This document shows positions 17,342-26,499 of a DNA stretch of 64,000 nt, in pieces. Location of the stretch: positions 89,055 to 153,054 of the forward strand of contig JACOUL010000029.1 in the NCBI GenBank assembly GCA_016177875.1, written 5' to 3'. The notes beneath the pieces are model-generated. The model was not told the DNA's origin and ran no database searches. It saw only the letters and a list, made by a program, of their open reading frames with translations. Within the stretch, counting starts at the first letter, position 1. Each line of letters starts with the position of its first letter. The position numbers and the translations under genes were made by a program. The DNA comes from Burkholderiales bacterium. GTDB taxonomy: Bacteria; Pseudomonadota; Gammaproteobacteria; Burkholderiales; Burkholderiaceae_D.

Positions 17342-18505
17342 TTAGGCTATTTCGTGGCTTTCGATGATGCCGCCGCCCAGGCAAACGTCACCATCGTATA
17401 GCACGGCGGATTGTCCCGGCGTCACAGCCCATTGGGCGTCGGCGAAGGTCAAATCGAAGGCCGCGGCATCGCTTGCTTGAAAAGCGCAGGCGACGTCGGC
17501 TTGCCGGTAACGTGTCTTGGCGCTTAATTGCGTTTTTACGGGCGGTTCGCCGGCGATCCAGCTCGCTTGCCCGGCGTGTAATGCTTGCGAAAGCAGCCAT
17601 GGATGATCATGCCCTTGCACGACATACAAGGTATTGGACTCGATATCTTTTTTTGCGACGTACCACGGATCGCTGTCGCCGGCGGCATTCTTGTGGCTTT
17701 TCATGCCGCCGATGCCGATGCCTTTTCTTTGGCCGAGTGTGTAGAAAGATAAGCCGACATGCTCGCCGACAACTTCCCCTGTCGGGGTTTTCATCGGGCC
17801 AGGGCGGTATGAGAGGTAGCGGTTCAAGAATTCACGGAACGGCCGTTCGCCGATGAAGCAAATACCGGTGGAGTCTTTCTTGGCGGCGTTGTGCAAGCCG
17901 ATTTTCTCTGCGATCTTGCGCACTTCCGATTTCGGAATTTCACCGAGAGGAAAGAGCGTTTTCGACAGTTGCGCTTGATTCAGGCGATGCAGGAAATAGC
18001 TTTGATCCTTGCTGGCGTCGAGCGCCTTCAGCAGCTCATAGCGCGCGCCGTCGCACGCGGTCGCATGCGACTCGTCATGACGGCCCTCGGCCATTGCGCC
18101 CGAGTTTGCCGGTACGCGGCGGACTCGGGCGTAATGGCCGGTAGCGATCAATTCCGCGCCGAGCGTCATGGCATGGTCAAGGAAAGCCTTGAACTTGATT
18201 TCGGCATTGCACAGCACATCCGGATTCGGCGTGCGGCCGGCTTGGTATTCACGCAGGAATTCGGCGAAGACGCGGTCTTTGTACTCGGCGGCAAAGTTGA
18301 CGGCTTCGATATCGACGCCGATGACGTCGGCGACGCTGACGGCATCGAGCCAGTCTTGGCGCGAAGAACAGTATTCGGAATCGTCGTCGTCTTCCCAATT
18401 CTTCATGAACAAGCCGACCACTTCATAGCCTTGCTGTTTCAAGAGCCATGCCGAGACCGACGAATCGACTCCGCCGGACATGCCGATGACGACCTTTTTA
18501 GCCAT
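17342..18505 (-). CDS. mnmA: tRNA-specific 2-thiouridylase MnmA
   Basis: This 387-residue enzyme makes 2-thiouridine at wobble position 34 of Lys, Glu and Gln tRNAs. The ATP-pyrophosphatase P-loop [10 protein letters not shown] is at about 8-17. The two catalytic cysteines are in [12 protein letters not shown] and [12 protein letters not shown] poorly conserved insertion (about residues 125-148) is longer than in E. coli. The start overlaps the stop of the upstream Nudix gene by 8 bp, indicating an operon. Confidence 0.96.
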   Translation of the reverse strand: MAKKVVIGMSGGVDSSVSAWLLKQQGYEVVGLFMKNWEDDDDSEYCSSRQDWLDAVSVADVIGVDIEAVNFAAEYKDRVFAEFLREYQAGRTPNPDVLCNAEIKFKAFLDHAMTLGAELIATGHYARVRRVPANSGAMAEGRHDESHATACDGARYELLKALDASKDQSYFLHRLNQAQLSKTLFPLGEIPKSEVRKIAEKIGLHNAAKKDSTGICFIGERPFREFLNRYLSYRPGPMKTPTGEVVGEHVGLSFYTLGQRKGIGIGGMKSHKNAAGDSDPWYVAKKDIESNTLYVVQGHDHPWLLSQALHAGQASWIAGEPPVKTQLSAKTRYRQADVACAFQASDAAAFDLTFADAQWAVTPGQSAVLYDGDVCLGGGIIESHEIA

Positions 18506-18983
18506 TCATCGATCCAATGGCGGTAGGGTGCGTATACAAAAGCGACAGCGGCGCGCGCTGGCCTTTCAGGTAATCGTCCACGCACTTCAATACCAGCGGA
18601 CTGCGATGCCGATCCTGGCATTGTTTCAATTCTTCGTAAGTCATCCAAACGGTGCGCAAAATGCCATGGTCGAGCGGCCGGTCGTGCGCAATGCCCAAAT
18701 CGCCGCAAAAGGCGAAGCGCATATAAGTGACTTCGGCGCCGGTGCGGGCGGACAGGTAGCGCGAGAGATAAACACCGATCAACTCGGTCGGCGTAAAGTC
18801 GTGCGCCGCTTCTTCCAAGGTTTCGCGGCTAACCGCTTGTAACAGCGTTTCGCCGGGGTCCAGATGGCCGGCGGGCTGGTTAAAGCAGACGCCATCACTG
18901 GTCTCTTCCTCGACCAGTAAAAAGCGCCCTTCGCGCTCGATGATGGCGGCTACAGTGACCGCTGGTTTCCAAACTTCAGACAT
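18498..18983 (-). CDS. Nudix hydrolase (NudJ-like)
   Basis: This is a 161-residue protein with a Nudix box [20 protein letters not shown] (G-x5-E-x7-RE-x2-EE pattern) near residues 38-58. Beta strands resembling NudJ/phosphatase-type Nudix proteins follow ([12 protein letters not shown]...). NudJ hydrolyses nucleoside triphosphates and thiamine-pyrimidine diphosphates; the exact substrate here is not decided. Its 3' end overlaps mnmA, and the same pairing (nudJ-mnmA) is found in E. coli. Confidence 0.93.
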   Translation of the reverse strand: MSEVWKPAVTVAAIIEREGRFLLVEEETSDGVCFNQPAGHLDPGETLLQAVSRETLEEAAHDFTPTELIGVYLSRYLSARTGAEVTYMRFAFCGDLGIAHDRPLDHGILRTVWMTYEELKQCQDRHRSPLVLKCVDDYLKGQRAPLSLLYTHPTAIGSMNG

Positions 18984-19241
18984 AAATTCTCTCGAAAGGA
19001 CGCCATTTTACCTTGCGACGTCAAAATCATAGGCATGGTCTATGGCAAGAAACGCGCGAGATCGGATTGATCTTTGACAATTATTTGGCGATCCGGCAAA
19101 AAACCGGCAAAATTCCGGCTCGCACCATTTTCATGCCTATTAATAAGGGCTCGTAAAACTACGCATCGAACGATCGTTTCATTTACGTGTACCATTCGAA
19201 AGCTATTGTTTTAGGCGACCTGGTGCCTTGGGAGATTTGAC

Positions 19242-19601
19242 ATGCAACGTATTATGCTTCGCGCCAAGATTCATCGTGTGAAGGTGACGCAGGCCGATTT
19301 GGATTATGAAGGCTCATGCGGCATCGACGAGAATCTGTTGGAGGCTGCGGACATCAAGGAATTCGAAAAGATCGAGCTGTATAACGTCAATAACGGCGAA
19401 CGCTTCTCGACTTATGCCATCAAGGGCAAGCGCGGCAGCGGTGAAATTTCGCTCAATGGCGCGGCGGCACGCCGTGCGCATTTGGGTGACTTGCTCATCA
19501 TTTGCACCTATGCGCCGATGAACGAAACCGAGGTCGAGACATATAAGCCGAAGATCGTTTTCGTCGACGATAAGAATCAGATTACCGGCCTGAAGAAGTA
19601 A
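19242..19601 (+). CDS. panD: Aspartate 1-decarboxylase
   Basis: This is a 119-residue proenzyme that makes beta-alanine for pantothenate and coenzyme A. The self-cleavage site is G24-S25 in YEGSCGID; S25 becomes the pyruvoyl cofactor. The N-terminus [20 protein letters not shown] and length fit the family. A GGGAG-type ribosome site is close to the ATG. It stands apart from panB and panC and is followed by pntA. Confidence 0.97.
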   Translation: MQRIMLRAKIHRVKVTQADLDYEGSCGIDENLLEAADIKEFEKIELYNVNNGERFSTYAIKGKRGSGEISLNGAAARRAHLGDLLIICTYAPMNETEVETYKPKIVFVDDKNQITGLKK

Positions 19602-19684
19602 GTCTGCTGCAGCACATAAAAGCCGATTTCGCCGAAGGCGTGAAATCGATGCGTAGCAATTAAAAAAAATATCACGAGGAAAAT

Positions 19685-21283
19685 ATGGCTTTAGTGATTG
19701 GGGTCCCGCGGGAGATCTACCCCGGCGAGAAGCGCGTGGCTACCGTGCCTGATGCCGTCGAAAAGCTGATCAAGCTCGGTTTTTCGGTGACGGTGGAAAG
19801 CGGTGCGGGCGACGCGGCGAATTTCAGCGACGATACCTACCGCGCAGCCGGTGCCCAAATTGCAGAGAGCGCAGCCAAGCTGTGGAGCGCATCCGATATC
19901 GTCTTCAAGGTGCGCGCGCCGAACAGCGAAGAAGTCGGGCTGATGCGCGAAGACACTACCCTTATTTCCTTCATCTGGCCCGCGCAAAATCCGGAATTGA
20001 TGCAGCAGCTGGCCGCCAAGAAGGCGACTGTGCTGGCCATCGACTCGCTGCCGCGCCAACTCAGCCGTGCCCAGAAGATGGACGCGCTGACCTCCATGGC
20101 CAGCATCAGCGGCTACCGTGCCGTCATCGAGGCGGCCAATGCCTTCGGCCGTTTCTTCAACGGCCAAATTACCGCCGCCGGCAAGATCCCGCCGGCCAAG
20201 GTTTTCATCGCCGGCGCCGGCGTGGCCGGCCTGGCTGCAATCGGCACCGCCGCCAACTTGGGCGCCATCGTGCGCGCCAACGACACACGGCCGGAGGTGG
20301 CGGACCAGGTTAAGTCGCTGGGCGGCGAATTCGTGAAGGTCGATTACGAGGAAGAAGGCTCGGGCGGCGGCGGCTATGCCAAGGTGATGTCGGAAGGCTT
20401 CCAGCAGGCCCAGCGCGAGATGTACGCCAAACAGGCCAGAGAGGTGGATATCATCGTCACCACCGCCCTGATCCCCGGCAAGCCCGCGCCCAAGCTGATT
20501 TCGGCCGAGATGGTGCAATCGATGAAGCCGGGCAGCGTGATCGTCGACATGGCAGGCGAGCAGGGCGGCAATTGCGAATTGACCGAACCGGGCAAGGCCG
20601 TGGTCAAGCATGGCGTGACCATTATCGGCTACACCGATTTGCCTTCGCGCCTTTCCAAGCAGTCGTCGACGCTGTACGCCACCAATTTATTACGCCTGAC
20701 CGAAGAGTTGTGCAAGGCCAAGGACGGCAACATCAACGTCAATATGGAAGACGATGCCATTCGCGGTCTGACCATCATCAAGAACGGGGAAGTCACTTGG
20801 CCGCCGCCTGCGCTCAAGCTGCCGGCCCCGCCGCCGGCTTCCGCCAAACCGGCCGCCGCGCCCGCGCCGAAAGCGCATGGCCACGGCGCGCCGAGCGCAC
20901 CGGCATCCGGTAGCCGCATTGCCGTTTTATTCGGCGTCGCTGCTGCATTGTTCTGGTTGATCGGCGCATACGCGCCGGCGGCCTTCCTCGGCCACTTCAC
21001 CGTGTTCGTGCTGGCGTGCTTCATCGGTTACATGGTGGTGTGGAACGTCACCCCTTCTTTGCACACGCCTTTGATGAGCGTGACCAATGCGATTTCCAGC
21101 ATCATCGCGATCGGCGCATTGGTGCAGATCGCGCCGCCCGCATTGTTGTCATCTGCGACCGGCCTTGAGCGTCCGGGCGATTGGATACGTTGGCTCGCGG
21201 TGATCGGCATCGTGCTCACTACCATCAACATGTTCGGCGGTTTCGCCGTGACGCGCCGCATGCTGGCGATGTTCCGTAAATAA
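19685..21283 (+). CDS. pntA: NAD(P) transhydrogenase subunit alpha
   Basis: This 532-residue protein corresponds to the fused alpha subunit. The NAD-binding domain I (about 1-380) starts [17 protein letters not shown] and includes the Rossmann loop [18 protein letters not shown] proline/alanine-rich linker (about 378-415) follows, then four C-terminal membrane helices. With PntB it forms the proton-driven transhydrogenase that reduces NADP+ with NADH. AGGAAAAT precedes the ATG. pntB follows 13 bp downstream. Confidence 0.97.
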   Translation: MALVIGVPREIYPGEKRVATVPDAVEKLIKLGFSVTVESGAGDAANFSDDTYRAAGAQIAESAAKLWSASDIVFKVRAPNSEEVGLMREDTTLISFIWPAQNPELMQQLAAKKATVLAIDSLPRQLSRAQKMDALTSMASISGYRAVIEAANAFGRFFNGQITAAGKIPPAKVFIAGAGVAGLAAIGTAANLGAIVRANDTRPEVADQVKSLGGEFVKVDYEEEGSGGGGYAKVMSEGFQQAQREMYAKQAREVDIIVTTALIPGKPAPKLISAEMVQSMKPGSVIVDMAGEQGGNCELTEPGKAVVKHGVTIIGYTDLPSRLSKQSSTLYATNLLRLTEELCKAKDGNINVNMEDDAIRGLTIIKNGEVTWPPPALKLPAPPPASAKPAAAPAPKAHGHGAPSAPASGSRIAVLFGVAAALFWLIGAYAPAAFLGHFTVFVLACFIGYMVVWNVTPSLHTPLMSVTNAISSIIAIGALVQIAPPALLSSATGLERPGDWIRWLAVIGIVLTTINMFGGFAVTRRMLAMFRK

Positions 21284-21296
21284 GAGAGGCGGCGAA

Positions 21297-22718
21297 ATGT
21301 CTGAGAGTCTTACTACCGTCGCTTATCTAGGCGCGACCCTACTTTTCATTTTGAGCTTAGGCGGCTTGTCGCATCCCGAAACCGCGCGCCGCGGCAATTT
21401 GTACGGCATGATCGGCATGGCGATCGCCGTGCTGGCTACCGTGCTGGGACCGCACGTTACCTCGGCCGGCATTCCTTGGATTATCGGCGCCATGGTGGCC
21501 GGCGGCGCGATCGGCTTGTACGCGGCGCGCACCGTGCAAATGACGCAGATGCCGGAGCTGGTGGCGCTCATGCATAGCTTGGTCGGTTTGGCCGCTGCCT
21601 TGGTTGGTTATGCCAGCTACATCGATCCGGCGGCATCAAGCCATATCACCGGCGCTGAAAAAGCGATTCATGAAATCGAAATCTATGTCGGCATCTTGAT
21701 CGGCGTGATCACTTTCTCCGGTTCGCTCATCGCCTTCGGCAAGCTATCGGCACGCATCGGCGGCAAACCTTTGCTGCTGCCGGGACGACATTTTCTGAAC
21801 CTCGCGGGGCTCTTGATCGTGATTTATTTCGGCGTGCAATTCCTGCGTGCCGAATCGATTCAAGCCGGCATGACGCCTTTGATCGTGATGACCGTGATCG
21901 CCTTCCTGTTTGGCATTCACATGGTGATGGCGATCGGCGGCGCCGATATGCCGGTGGTGGTGTCGATGTTGAACAGCTACTCCGGCTGGGCAGCGGCGGC
22001 GACCGGCTTCATGCTGAATAACGATTTGCTGATTGTAACCGGCGCGCTGGTGGGATCAAGCGGCGCCATCCTGTCTTACATCATGTGCCGCGCGATGAAC
22101 CGCAATTTCATCAGCGTGATCGCCGGTGGCTTCGGCACCGGCGGCGGCAAGCCGGCGGCAGCCAAGGGCGAAGCGCAGCCGGCCGGTGAAGTAGTGTCGG
22201 TCAGTGCCGTGGAGACGGCAGAACTTTTGCGCGAAGCGAAGAACGTGATCATCGTTCCCGGCTACGGCATGGCAGTGGCGCAGGCGCAGCACACCGTGTA
22301 TGAAATCACCCAGCACTTGCGCGAGAAAGGCGTGAACGTGCGCTTCGGCATTCATCCGGTGGCGGGACGCATGCCCGGCCACATGAATGTGCTCTTGGCC
22401 GAAGCCAAGGTCCCTTACGACATCGTGATGGAGATGGATGAAATCAATGAAGACTTCCCGGATACCGATGTGGCGATGGTGATCGGCGCTAATGACATCG
22501 TGAATCCTTCTGCTGCTGAAGATCCCACCAGTCCGATCGCCGGCATGCCGGTGCTGGAAGTGTGGAAAGCCAAGACTTCCATCGTGATGAAGCGCAGCAT
22601 GGCGTCCGGTTATGCGGGCGTGGACAATCCGCTCTTCTACAAAGAAAACAACCGCATGCTGTTCGGCGATGCGAAGAAGATGCTGGATGAAGTGCTGGTG
22701 GCGTTGAAGGGCAGCTGA
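21297..22718 (+). CDS. pntB: NAD(P) transhydrogenase subunit beta
   Basis: This is a 473-residue protein with about nine membrane helices, then the NADP-binding domain III carrying [12 protein letters not shown] and the [17 protein letters not shown] region. The last 20 residues end [19 protein letters not shown] second, diverged copy of just this 3' end lies at 24368-24430. The reading frame is therefore intact but its 3' end may have been replaced when the 1.7-kb insert arrived (see findings). Confidence 0.97.
   Translation: MSESLTTVAYLGATLLFILSLGGLSHPETARRGNLYGMIGMAIAVLATVLGPHVTSAGIPWIIGAMVAGGAIGLYAARTVQMTQMPELVALMHSLVGLAAALVGYASYIDPAASSHITGAEKAIHEIEIYVGILIGVITFSGSLIAFGKLSARIGGKPLLLPGRHFLNLAGLLIVIYFGVQFLRAESIQAGMTPLIVMTVIAFLFGIHMVMAIGGADMPVVVSMLNSYSGWAAAATGFMLNNDLLIVTGALVGSSGAILSYIMCRAMNRNFISVIAGGFGTGGGKPAAAKGEAQPAGEVVSVSAVETAELLREAKNVIIVPGYGMAVAQAQHTVYEITQHLREKGVNVRFGIHPVAGRMPGHMNVLLAEAKVPYDIVMEMDEINEDFPDTDVAMVIGANDIVNPSAAEDPTSPIAGMPVLEVWKAKTSIVMKRSMASGYAGVDNPLFYKENNRMLFGDAKKMLDEVLVALKGS
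22661..22702 (+). repeat. Direct repeat, copy 1, inside the 3' end of pntB
   Basis: These 42 bases, starting GTTCGGCGATGCGAAGAAG, are identical to 24373-24414. Beyond them both copies continue with diverged but homologous codons, a stop and a terminator. This looks like a junction of the 1.7-kb insert. Confidence 0.85.
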
Positions 22719-22738
22719 TTTTCAGCATGGACGTGAAT

Positions 22739-22766
22739 AAAAAAGCCGCGCTTGCGCGGCTTTTTT
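22739..22766. terminator. Terminator after pntB
   Basis: A six-A run, stem GCCGCGC, two-base loop, stem GCGCGGC and six T, 20 bp after the pntB stop. Confidence 0.9.
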
Positions 22767-22957
22767 ATTGGGCTATTTTTTGCGGGAGTTGGATGCATGG
22801 TATCGGCTCGTGAGCGTTTGGTGGCCTGTTACAATTTGTTTTCAATCGACTTTTTTTGCGACACGAATATGCGAGGACCTGTGCCGGCATTGGCTGTTCA
22901 TCATGTGACAGGGCTTATGCATCATGGTTTGTCGTGTACATCACGTTGAGCCTCATA

Positions 22958-23557
22958 ATGAAGCGCAGTCTCATACACCTACTGTTTTGTACGTTGCTCT
23001 TCATCGGAGGGAACCTAGTGCATTCAGCGCAACCAGAAAGGCCTCGGGGAGTCGTGCCCTCATATGTGACCGACAAGAGCATCATCTTGTGTAAAAGCGC
23101 GCCATCAATCGAAAACACATATGAGATCCGCCTGACCATCTTCTTTGCAGTAAATGGAAAGAAGAGCTTTGAGCTAAGAGTCCCTCCCAATGCAGTAGTA
23201 GCACAAGATCTTGCCGCACTTATTCTGCAGCAAGGGGGTCAAATATCACGTCAGAATTGCTCCGATTTCACGGTTACTTTCACGCACTTTGACAAGAGCA
23301 AGAAGGAAAAAGACAGTTGGGTCCTTGGTGATCGGGCAGCATGGGAAAATTTTCGTACATCCCTACATTCGTCCTGGTTGCGAACAGAGTTGAAACCAGG
23401 CGTATCTTTTACTGGACAGCCACTTCTCCGACTCAAACAGGAGTTGTCTGGCGAAGTCATTCGTCTTCAGAATATCGACGGTGAAAACCTTCAACACGCG
23501 CTGCAGAGACTGGTTCAGGAGTGCGAGTCCGATGGGGGGTACATCCTTGTGCAGTGA
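22958..23557 (+). CDS. Exported protein of unknown function
   Basis: This is a 199-residue protein I do not recognise. The ATG at 22958 opens a signal peptide (MKRSLIHLLFCTLLFIGGNLVHSAQ) with likely cleavage near residue 25; upstream in-frame codons were not used. The mature part has two cysteines (in IILCKSAPS and RQNCSDF), possibly forming a disulfide, and another cysteine near the C-terminus. It is cargo in the small insert between the two pntB 3' ends. Its codon use is less GC-biased than that of pntB. Confidence 0.65.
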   Translation: MKRSLIHLLFCTLLFIGGNLVHSAQPERPRGVVPSYVTDKSIILCKSAPSIENTYEIRLTIFFAVNGKKSFELRVPPNAVVAQDLAALILQQGGQISRQNCSDFTVTFTHFDKSKKEKDSWVLGDRAAWENFRTSLHSSWLRTELKPGVSFTGQPLLRLKQELSGEVIRLQNIDGENLQHALQRLVQECESDGGYILVQ

Positions 23558-23619
23558 ACTCGCCGTGGCTGAATACTCTAGCGATTGGCATCTACAGGCC
23601 CGCCAGCCATCCCGCAGAA

Positions 23620-24033
23620 TCAACGCGCAGCCTTGCCAAAGGGATTAAACAGCTCGACGCCCAGCGTTTTGAAATCCGCCACGTTGCGCGTGACAACAGT
23701 CAGACCATGAACTCGCGCGCTTGCAGCAATCATCGCGTCTTCGTATAGCGTATCGGACTTTCCATGCATCAGCTGAGCCCAGTTTCTGAACGCGGCGGCA
23801 TCCATCGCCAGCACGTTATAAGTCGACGCAAGCAGGTCAAGCCACTGTTCAATCTCTGCGGCCTTCCCTGGGTCTTGCTCCCGAGTCAGTTCAATACCAG
23901 CCTGAATCTCTCCGATGGTCACTGCCGATACGAAGAGATGCGCATCATCTACCGACTCCAGCCACGCTACGACGCCTCCGTGCGGCTTCGGCTTGCGCAA
24001 CTCTGAAACTATGTTTGTATCCAGCAGGTACAT
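23620..24033 (-). CDS. PIN-domain toxin (VapC/FitB-like)
   Basis: This 137-residue protein has the PIN ribonuclease pattern: D5 in LLDTNIVSELR, a glutamate in AVTIGEIQAGIE (about 42) and an acidic pair in TLYEDAMIAASA (about 97-98). These form the metal-binding acidic cluster of VapC/FitB toxins, which cut RNA. The antitoxin gene lies 5 bp upstream on the same strand. It sits in the insert downstream of pntB. Confidence 0.92.
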   Translation of the reverse strand: MYLLDTNIVSELRKPKPHGGVVAWLESVDDAHLFVSAVTIGEIQAGIELTREQDPGKAAEIEQWLDLLASTYNVLAMDAAAFRNWAQLMHGKSDTLYEDAMIAASARVHGLTVVTRNVADFKTLGVELFNPFGKAAR

Positions 24034-24038
24034 ATGAT

Positions 24039-24296
24039 TTAGCGCAGAGCGTCAATTTTCCGGCGCTTCGCGTGGCCTCGCTGCGGAATGACTAATTCAG
24101 TTCGGGCCGCATTCGACAGCAAGAGTTGCTTCAGCGAGGGCCTGGCGGCAGATTGCAAGCGCCGCCATTCCTGTACGGGCACTAGCACGGCAGCTTCAGC
24201 CCCGCGCTTGGTCACCATCTGCGGTCCCTCGGAAAGGCACGCCTCAAGGAACTCACAGAATCTTGCTTTAGCATCTTGAATGGGCCAGGCATGCAT
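24039..24296 (-). CDS. Phd/YefM-type antitoxin
   Basis: This is an 85-residue protein whose N-terminus (MHAWPIQDAKARFCEFLEACL) and following VTKRGAEAAVLVPVQEW match the Phd/YefM DNA-binding fold. The C-terminal half is basic and probably unfolded until it wraps the toxin. It precedes the PIN toxin by 5 bp, the usual order, and an 8-bp perfect palindrome lies just before its start, fitting autorepression. Confidence 0.92.
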   Translation of the reverse strand: MHAWPIQDAKARFCEFLEACLSEGPQMVTKRGAEAAVLVPVQEWRRLQSAARPSLKQLLLSNAARTELVIPQRGHAKRRKIDALR

Positions 24297-24310
24297 ATTT
24301 TGCTCCGAAA

Positions 24311-24332
24311 AGACTAGTTATATGACTAGTCT
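24311..24332. promoter_or_regulatory. Operator candidate for the toxin-antitoxin operon
   Basis: Perfect 8-bp inverted arms AGACTAGT and ACTAGTCT are separated by six bases, 15 bp upstream of the antitoxin ATG. A TATA-like core lies between the arms. This is a typical site for Phd-type autorepression. Confidence 0.7.
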
Positions 24333-24367
24333 ACAAAATCCAGTGGTGACTGTCAAATTGCGTCGGC

Positions 24368-24430
24368 ATGCCGTTCGGCGATGCGAAGAAGATGCTGGAT
24401 GAAGTGCTGGTGGCCTTGAAAGCCGCTTGA
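24368..24430 (+). pseudogene. Remnant of a second pntB 3' end
   Basis: Reading in the pntB frame gives [20 protein letters not shown] and stop, against [20 protein letters not shown] in the intact gene. Differences include a synonymous GCC versus GCG and AAA versus AAG, so it is a diverged allele rather than a fresh duplicate. It is followed by its own terminator, as is the intact copy. It is probably the original chromosomal end displaced by an insert. Confidence 0.85.
24373..24414 (+). repeat. Direct repeat, copy 2, of the pntB 3' end
   Basis: Identical over 42 bases to 22661-22702. The two copies bound the segment with the unknown exported protein and the toxin-antitoxin pair. Confidence 0.85.
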
Positions 24431-24452
24431 TCAGCTGAGCGAAAGCCACAAC

Positions 24453-24485
24453 AAAAAAGCCGCGGAATCCTTACCGCGGCTTTTT
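24453..24485. terminator. Bidirectional terminator after the pntB remnant
   Basis: A five-A run, stem GCCGCGG, 8-base loop, stem CCGCGGC and five T. It lies between the plus-strand remnant and the minus-strand gene at 24501. Confidence 0.88.
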
Positions 24486-24500
24486 GTTTTTCGAGGCAGG

Positions 24501-24842
24501 CTATTTTTTTTTTGCCAGGCATACGATGCCGGATAAAACCGAAAGCAAGGCAAAAGCCATCGCCCCTTCGCTGCCCTCAATATCGGGCAGCGTGACGACC
24601 GGTTGAACGGTGAATCGCGGTGGCGCGATATCCAAACCGCGCCCGGTAATTCTCATGAATCCCCCGGCGGGATTACTTTCCAGGGGCTGAGCAATATCGT
24701 CGGCGCTTTTGGCAAGAATGATTTCTTCAAAGCCGAGATCCACGGTGGCGGGTGAAAAGCTAGGCAGACCGGTAAATAGGAATAGCAAGACAAGCGCCGA
24801 TAGGACAAGCGTGCCCGGCAAAAGGCTTTTTAACTTACTCAA
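24501..24842 (-). CDS. Small membrane-associated protein of unknown function
   Basis: About 113 residues if translation starts at the TTG at 24842, which has AGGAG five bases upstream; an in-frame ATG at 24875 lacks such a site. The N-terminal hydrophobic helix (LLPGTLVLSALVLLFLF) could be a signal or anchor. The C-terminus has a second hydrophobic stretch (GAMAFALLSVLSGIVCLA) ending in three lysines. That layout resembles C-terminal sorting or anchor tails such as PEP-CTERM, but the motif itself is not there. Function unknown. It is divergent from the radical SAM gene. Confidence 0.55.
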   Translation of the reverse strand: MSKLKSLLPGTLVLSALVLLFLFTGLPSFSPATVDLGFEEIILAKSADDIAQPLESNPAGGFMRITGRGLDIAPPRFTVQPVVTLPDIEGSEGAMAFALLSVLSGIVCLAKKK

Positions 24843-24875
24843 TTGTTCTCCTAAAAAATAAAGGCGCCATCGCAC

Positions 24876-25266
24876 CCATGTCGTGCAATGGAGAAATAAG
24901 GAAGGCGTTCGTATGAGGGGCGTCAGGAAATGCTCATCGCCGCAATAGGAGAGGCGATGAGGTCAAATTGTTCGCGGTTTGCGCGTGGCAATGTGGGGTA
25001 GGGTTGAGAAACGTCAAGCGGTGAGAGACTTCAAGGGCTGGTGGTGGAGATGGCATTCAATTTTTTGACGCGGTTTTTGATTTGCCCAATTGAAAAAATG
25101 TCGCTGATACGTAACCTGTAACTCAGCGGCGTTATAGATTCAGCCGACCTGCGCAACCGAAAGGTTTTCTTGATCGAGATTATGGACTTCTCGTGCGGAA
25201 AGTCCCACCATCCCCGGCTTTTAACGCCTTCCTGCCGCGAGGTCATGGGAATGAAGGAGCATGTCC
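24876..25266. other. Intergenic region upstream of the radical SAM gene
   Basis: About 390 bases between divergent genes, probably holding both promoters. Two 23-codon plus-strand frames (starting at 24928 and 25050) are too short and featureless to call. I see no clear precursor-peptide gene. Confidence 0.5.
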
Positions 25267-26445
25267 ATGGAATCCCACACCATACAATTCCATCAGCGCC
25301 GTCCATCGGCGCCTAGCATTGCCGATGCTACCGTTGCGCCCATCGTCGGCAGCCGGGTCGAATTACAGCTGTTGACGACCCTGCGCTGCAACCTGAAGTG
25401 CACGTATTGCTCGATCGCCGAAGGCGACGTGCGCGATTCGCAGGGCGACGTCACTTACAGTTTCGATGAGCTCGAGCGTTTCGTCGATACGCATTTGAAG
25501 GGCTATGACGTCTACGTAACTTTCTACGGCGGCGAACCTACCTTGAATCTCGATTTCATGACCGCAGTAATGCAGCGTTTCCCGCTGTTTCGCTATCAAT
25601 TGCAAACCAACGGCACCTTGCTGGACGATGTGCCGGAAGCGATTTTGGCGCGGTTGTCGAATATCCTGGTTTCCATCGATGGGGGCGAGCGGATCACGGA
25701 CGGTTATCGCGGCCGCGGGATTTATCGCCAAGTGCTTAAGAACGTCGACAAGATCCGCGACAAGCTTGCGGGAACGCTGACTGCGCGCGTTACCTGGAGC
25801 GACGCCGGCACGACTTTCGAAGAGCTCGACGCTCTGGCCGGCAGCTTCGACTATGTGTATTTTCAATTTGTCGCCGGCAAAGCGTACGAACCCGAATCGA
25901 TGGCGGTGCGCCGCGAAGTGTTGCGGCGTTTGATCGAGCGCTTTTTCGCCGGCGATGCTGCGCTATATCCGGTGATTCCGCTGATGGGAGTGGTGCGCAA
26001 CAAACTCTTTCCCGAGCGCGCCAAGGAACTCTACGCAGGCATGACGCAATGCCGGGTTTCGACCCATATCTTGAATGTCATGCCGGACGGGAAAATCTAT
26101 CCATGCCCGGACATGATGCATTTGCCCGAGATGCTGCAAGGCGATTTACGCGAGAACTGGCTGTCGCGCAGCCCCTTGCAACCGCATCCCGCCATGCCCT
26201 GCGAATCTTGCGAAGCGTTTGATTTTTGCCGGCGCAATTGCATGAAAAATCTTTACCTGGCGTACGTAAAAGGACAGGAAGAATATCGCATCAATGTCAC
26301 CGATCCGATTTGCGATTTGATCCGTTTCATCGGGCAGGAAGTCGATCGCTACGACCTGAACGGCTGGTACGGCGCGCTCGCCTTGCCGGCGCAAAAAGAA
26401 TTGCGCGATGCAGAGGTGTACGAGTATGTCGAGATTATGCCTTAG
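25267..26445 (+). CDS. Radical SAM protein with SPASM-type C-terminus
   Basis: This protein is 392 residues from the ATG at 25267, chosen because AAGGAG is eight bases upstream; another ATG is at 25261. The radical SAM cluster motif CNLKCTYC is at about 41-48. FYGGEPTLN follows, the SAM-binding GGE-type motif. The C-terminal part holds many cysteines in a SPASM-like pattern (PCPDMMHL, PCESCEAFDFCRRNC, DPICDL) expected to bind extra iron-sulfur clusters. Such proteins modify peptides or proteins, or act as sulfatase-maturase-like enzymes. No substrate peptide or sulfatase is seen nearby, so the target is unknown. Confidence 0.9.
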   Translation: MESHTIQFHQRRPSAPSIADATVAPIVGSRVELQLLTTLRCNLKCTYCSIAEGDVRDSQGDVTYSFDELERFVDTHLKGYDVYVTFYGGEPTLNLDFMTAVMQRFPLFRYQLQTNGTLLDDVPEAILARLSNILVSIDGGERITDGYRGRGIYRQVLKNVDKIRDKLAGTLTARVTWSDAGTTFEELDALAGSFDYVYFQFVAGKAYEPESMAVRREVLRRLIERFFAGDAALYPVIPLMGVVRNKLFPERAKELYAGMTQCRVSTHILNVMPDGKIYPCPDMMHLPEMLQGDLRENWLSRSPLQPHPAMPCESCEAFDFCRRNCMKNLYLAYVKGQEEYRINVTDPICDLIRFIGQEVDRYDLNGWYGALALPAQKELRDAEVYEYVEIMP

Positions 26446-26499
26446 CGCGCCTTACGGAATGGCGATGGCAAGGCGCGCAACGCGGCAAGCGGCATCCCG

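Noticed and set aside
22752..22949. Short plus-strand frame after pntB
   Set aside because: It begins inside the pntB terminator hairpin and has no credible start signal.
24928..25121. Two 23-codon plus-strand frames as possible precursor peptides for the radical SAM enzyme
   Set aside because: They lack a core or leader pattern, strong ribosome sites and repeats. They cannot be supported without conservation data.
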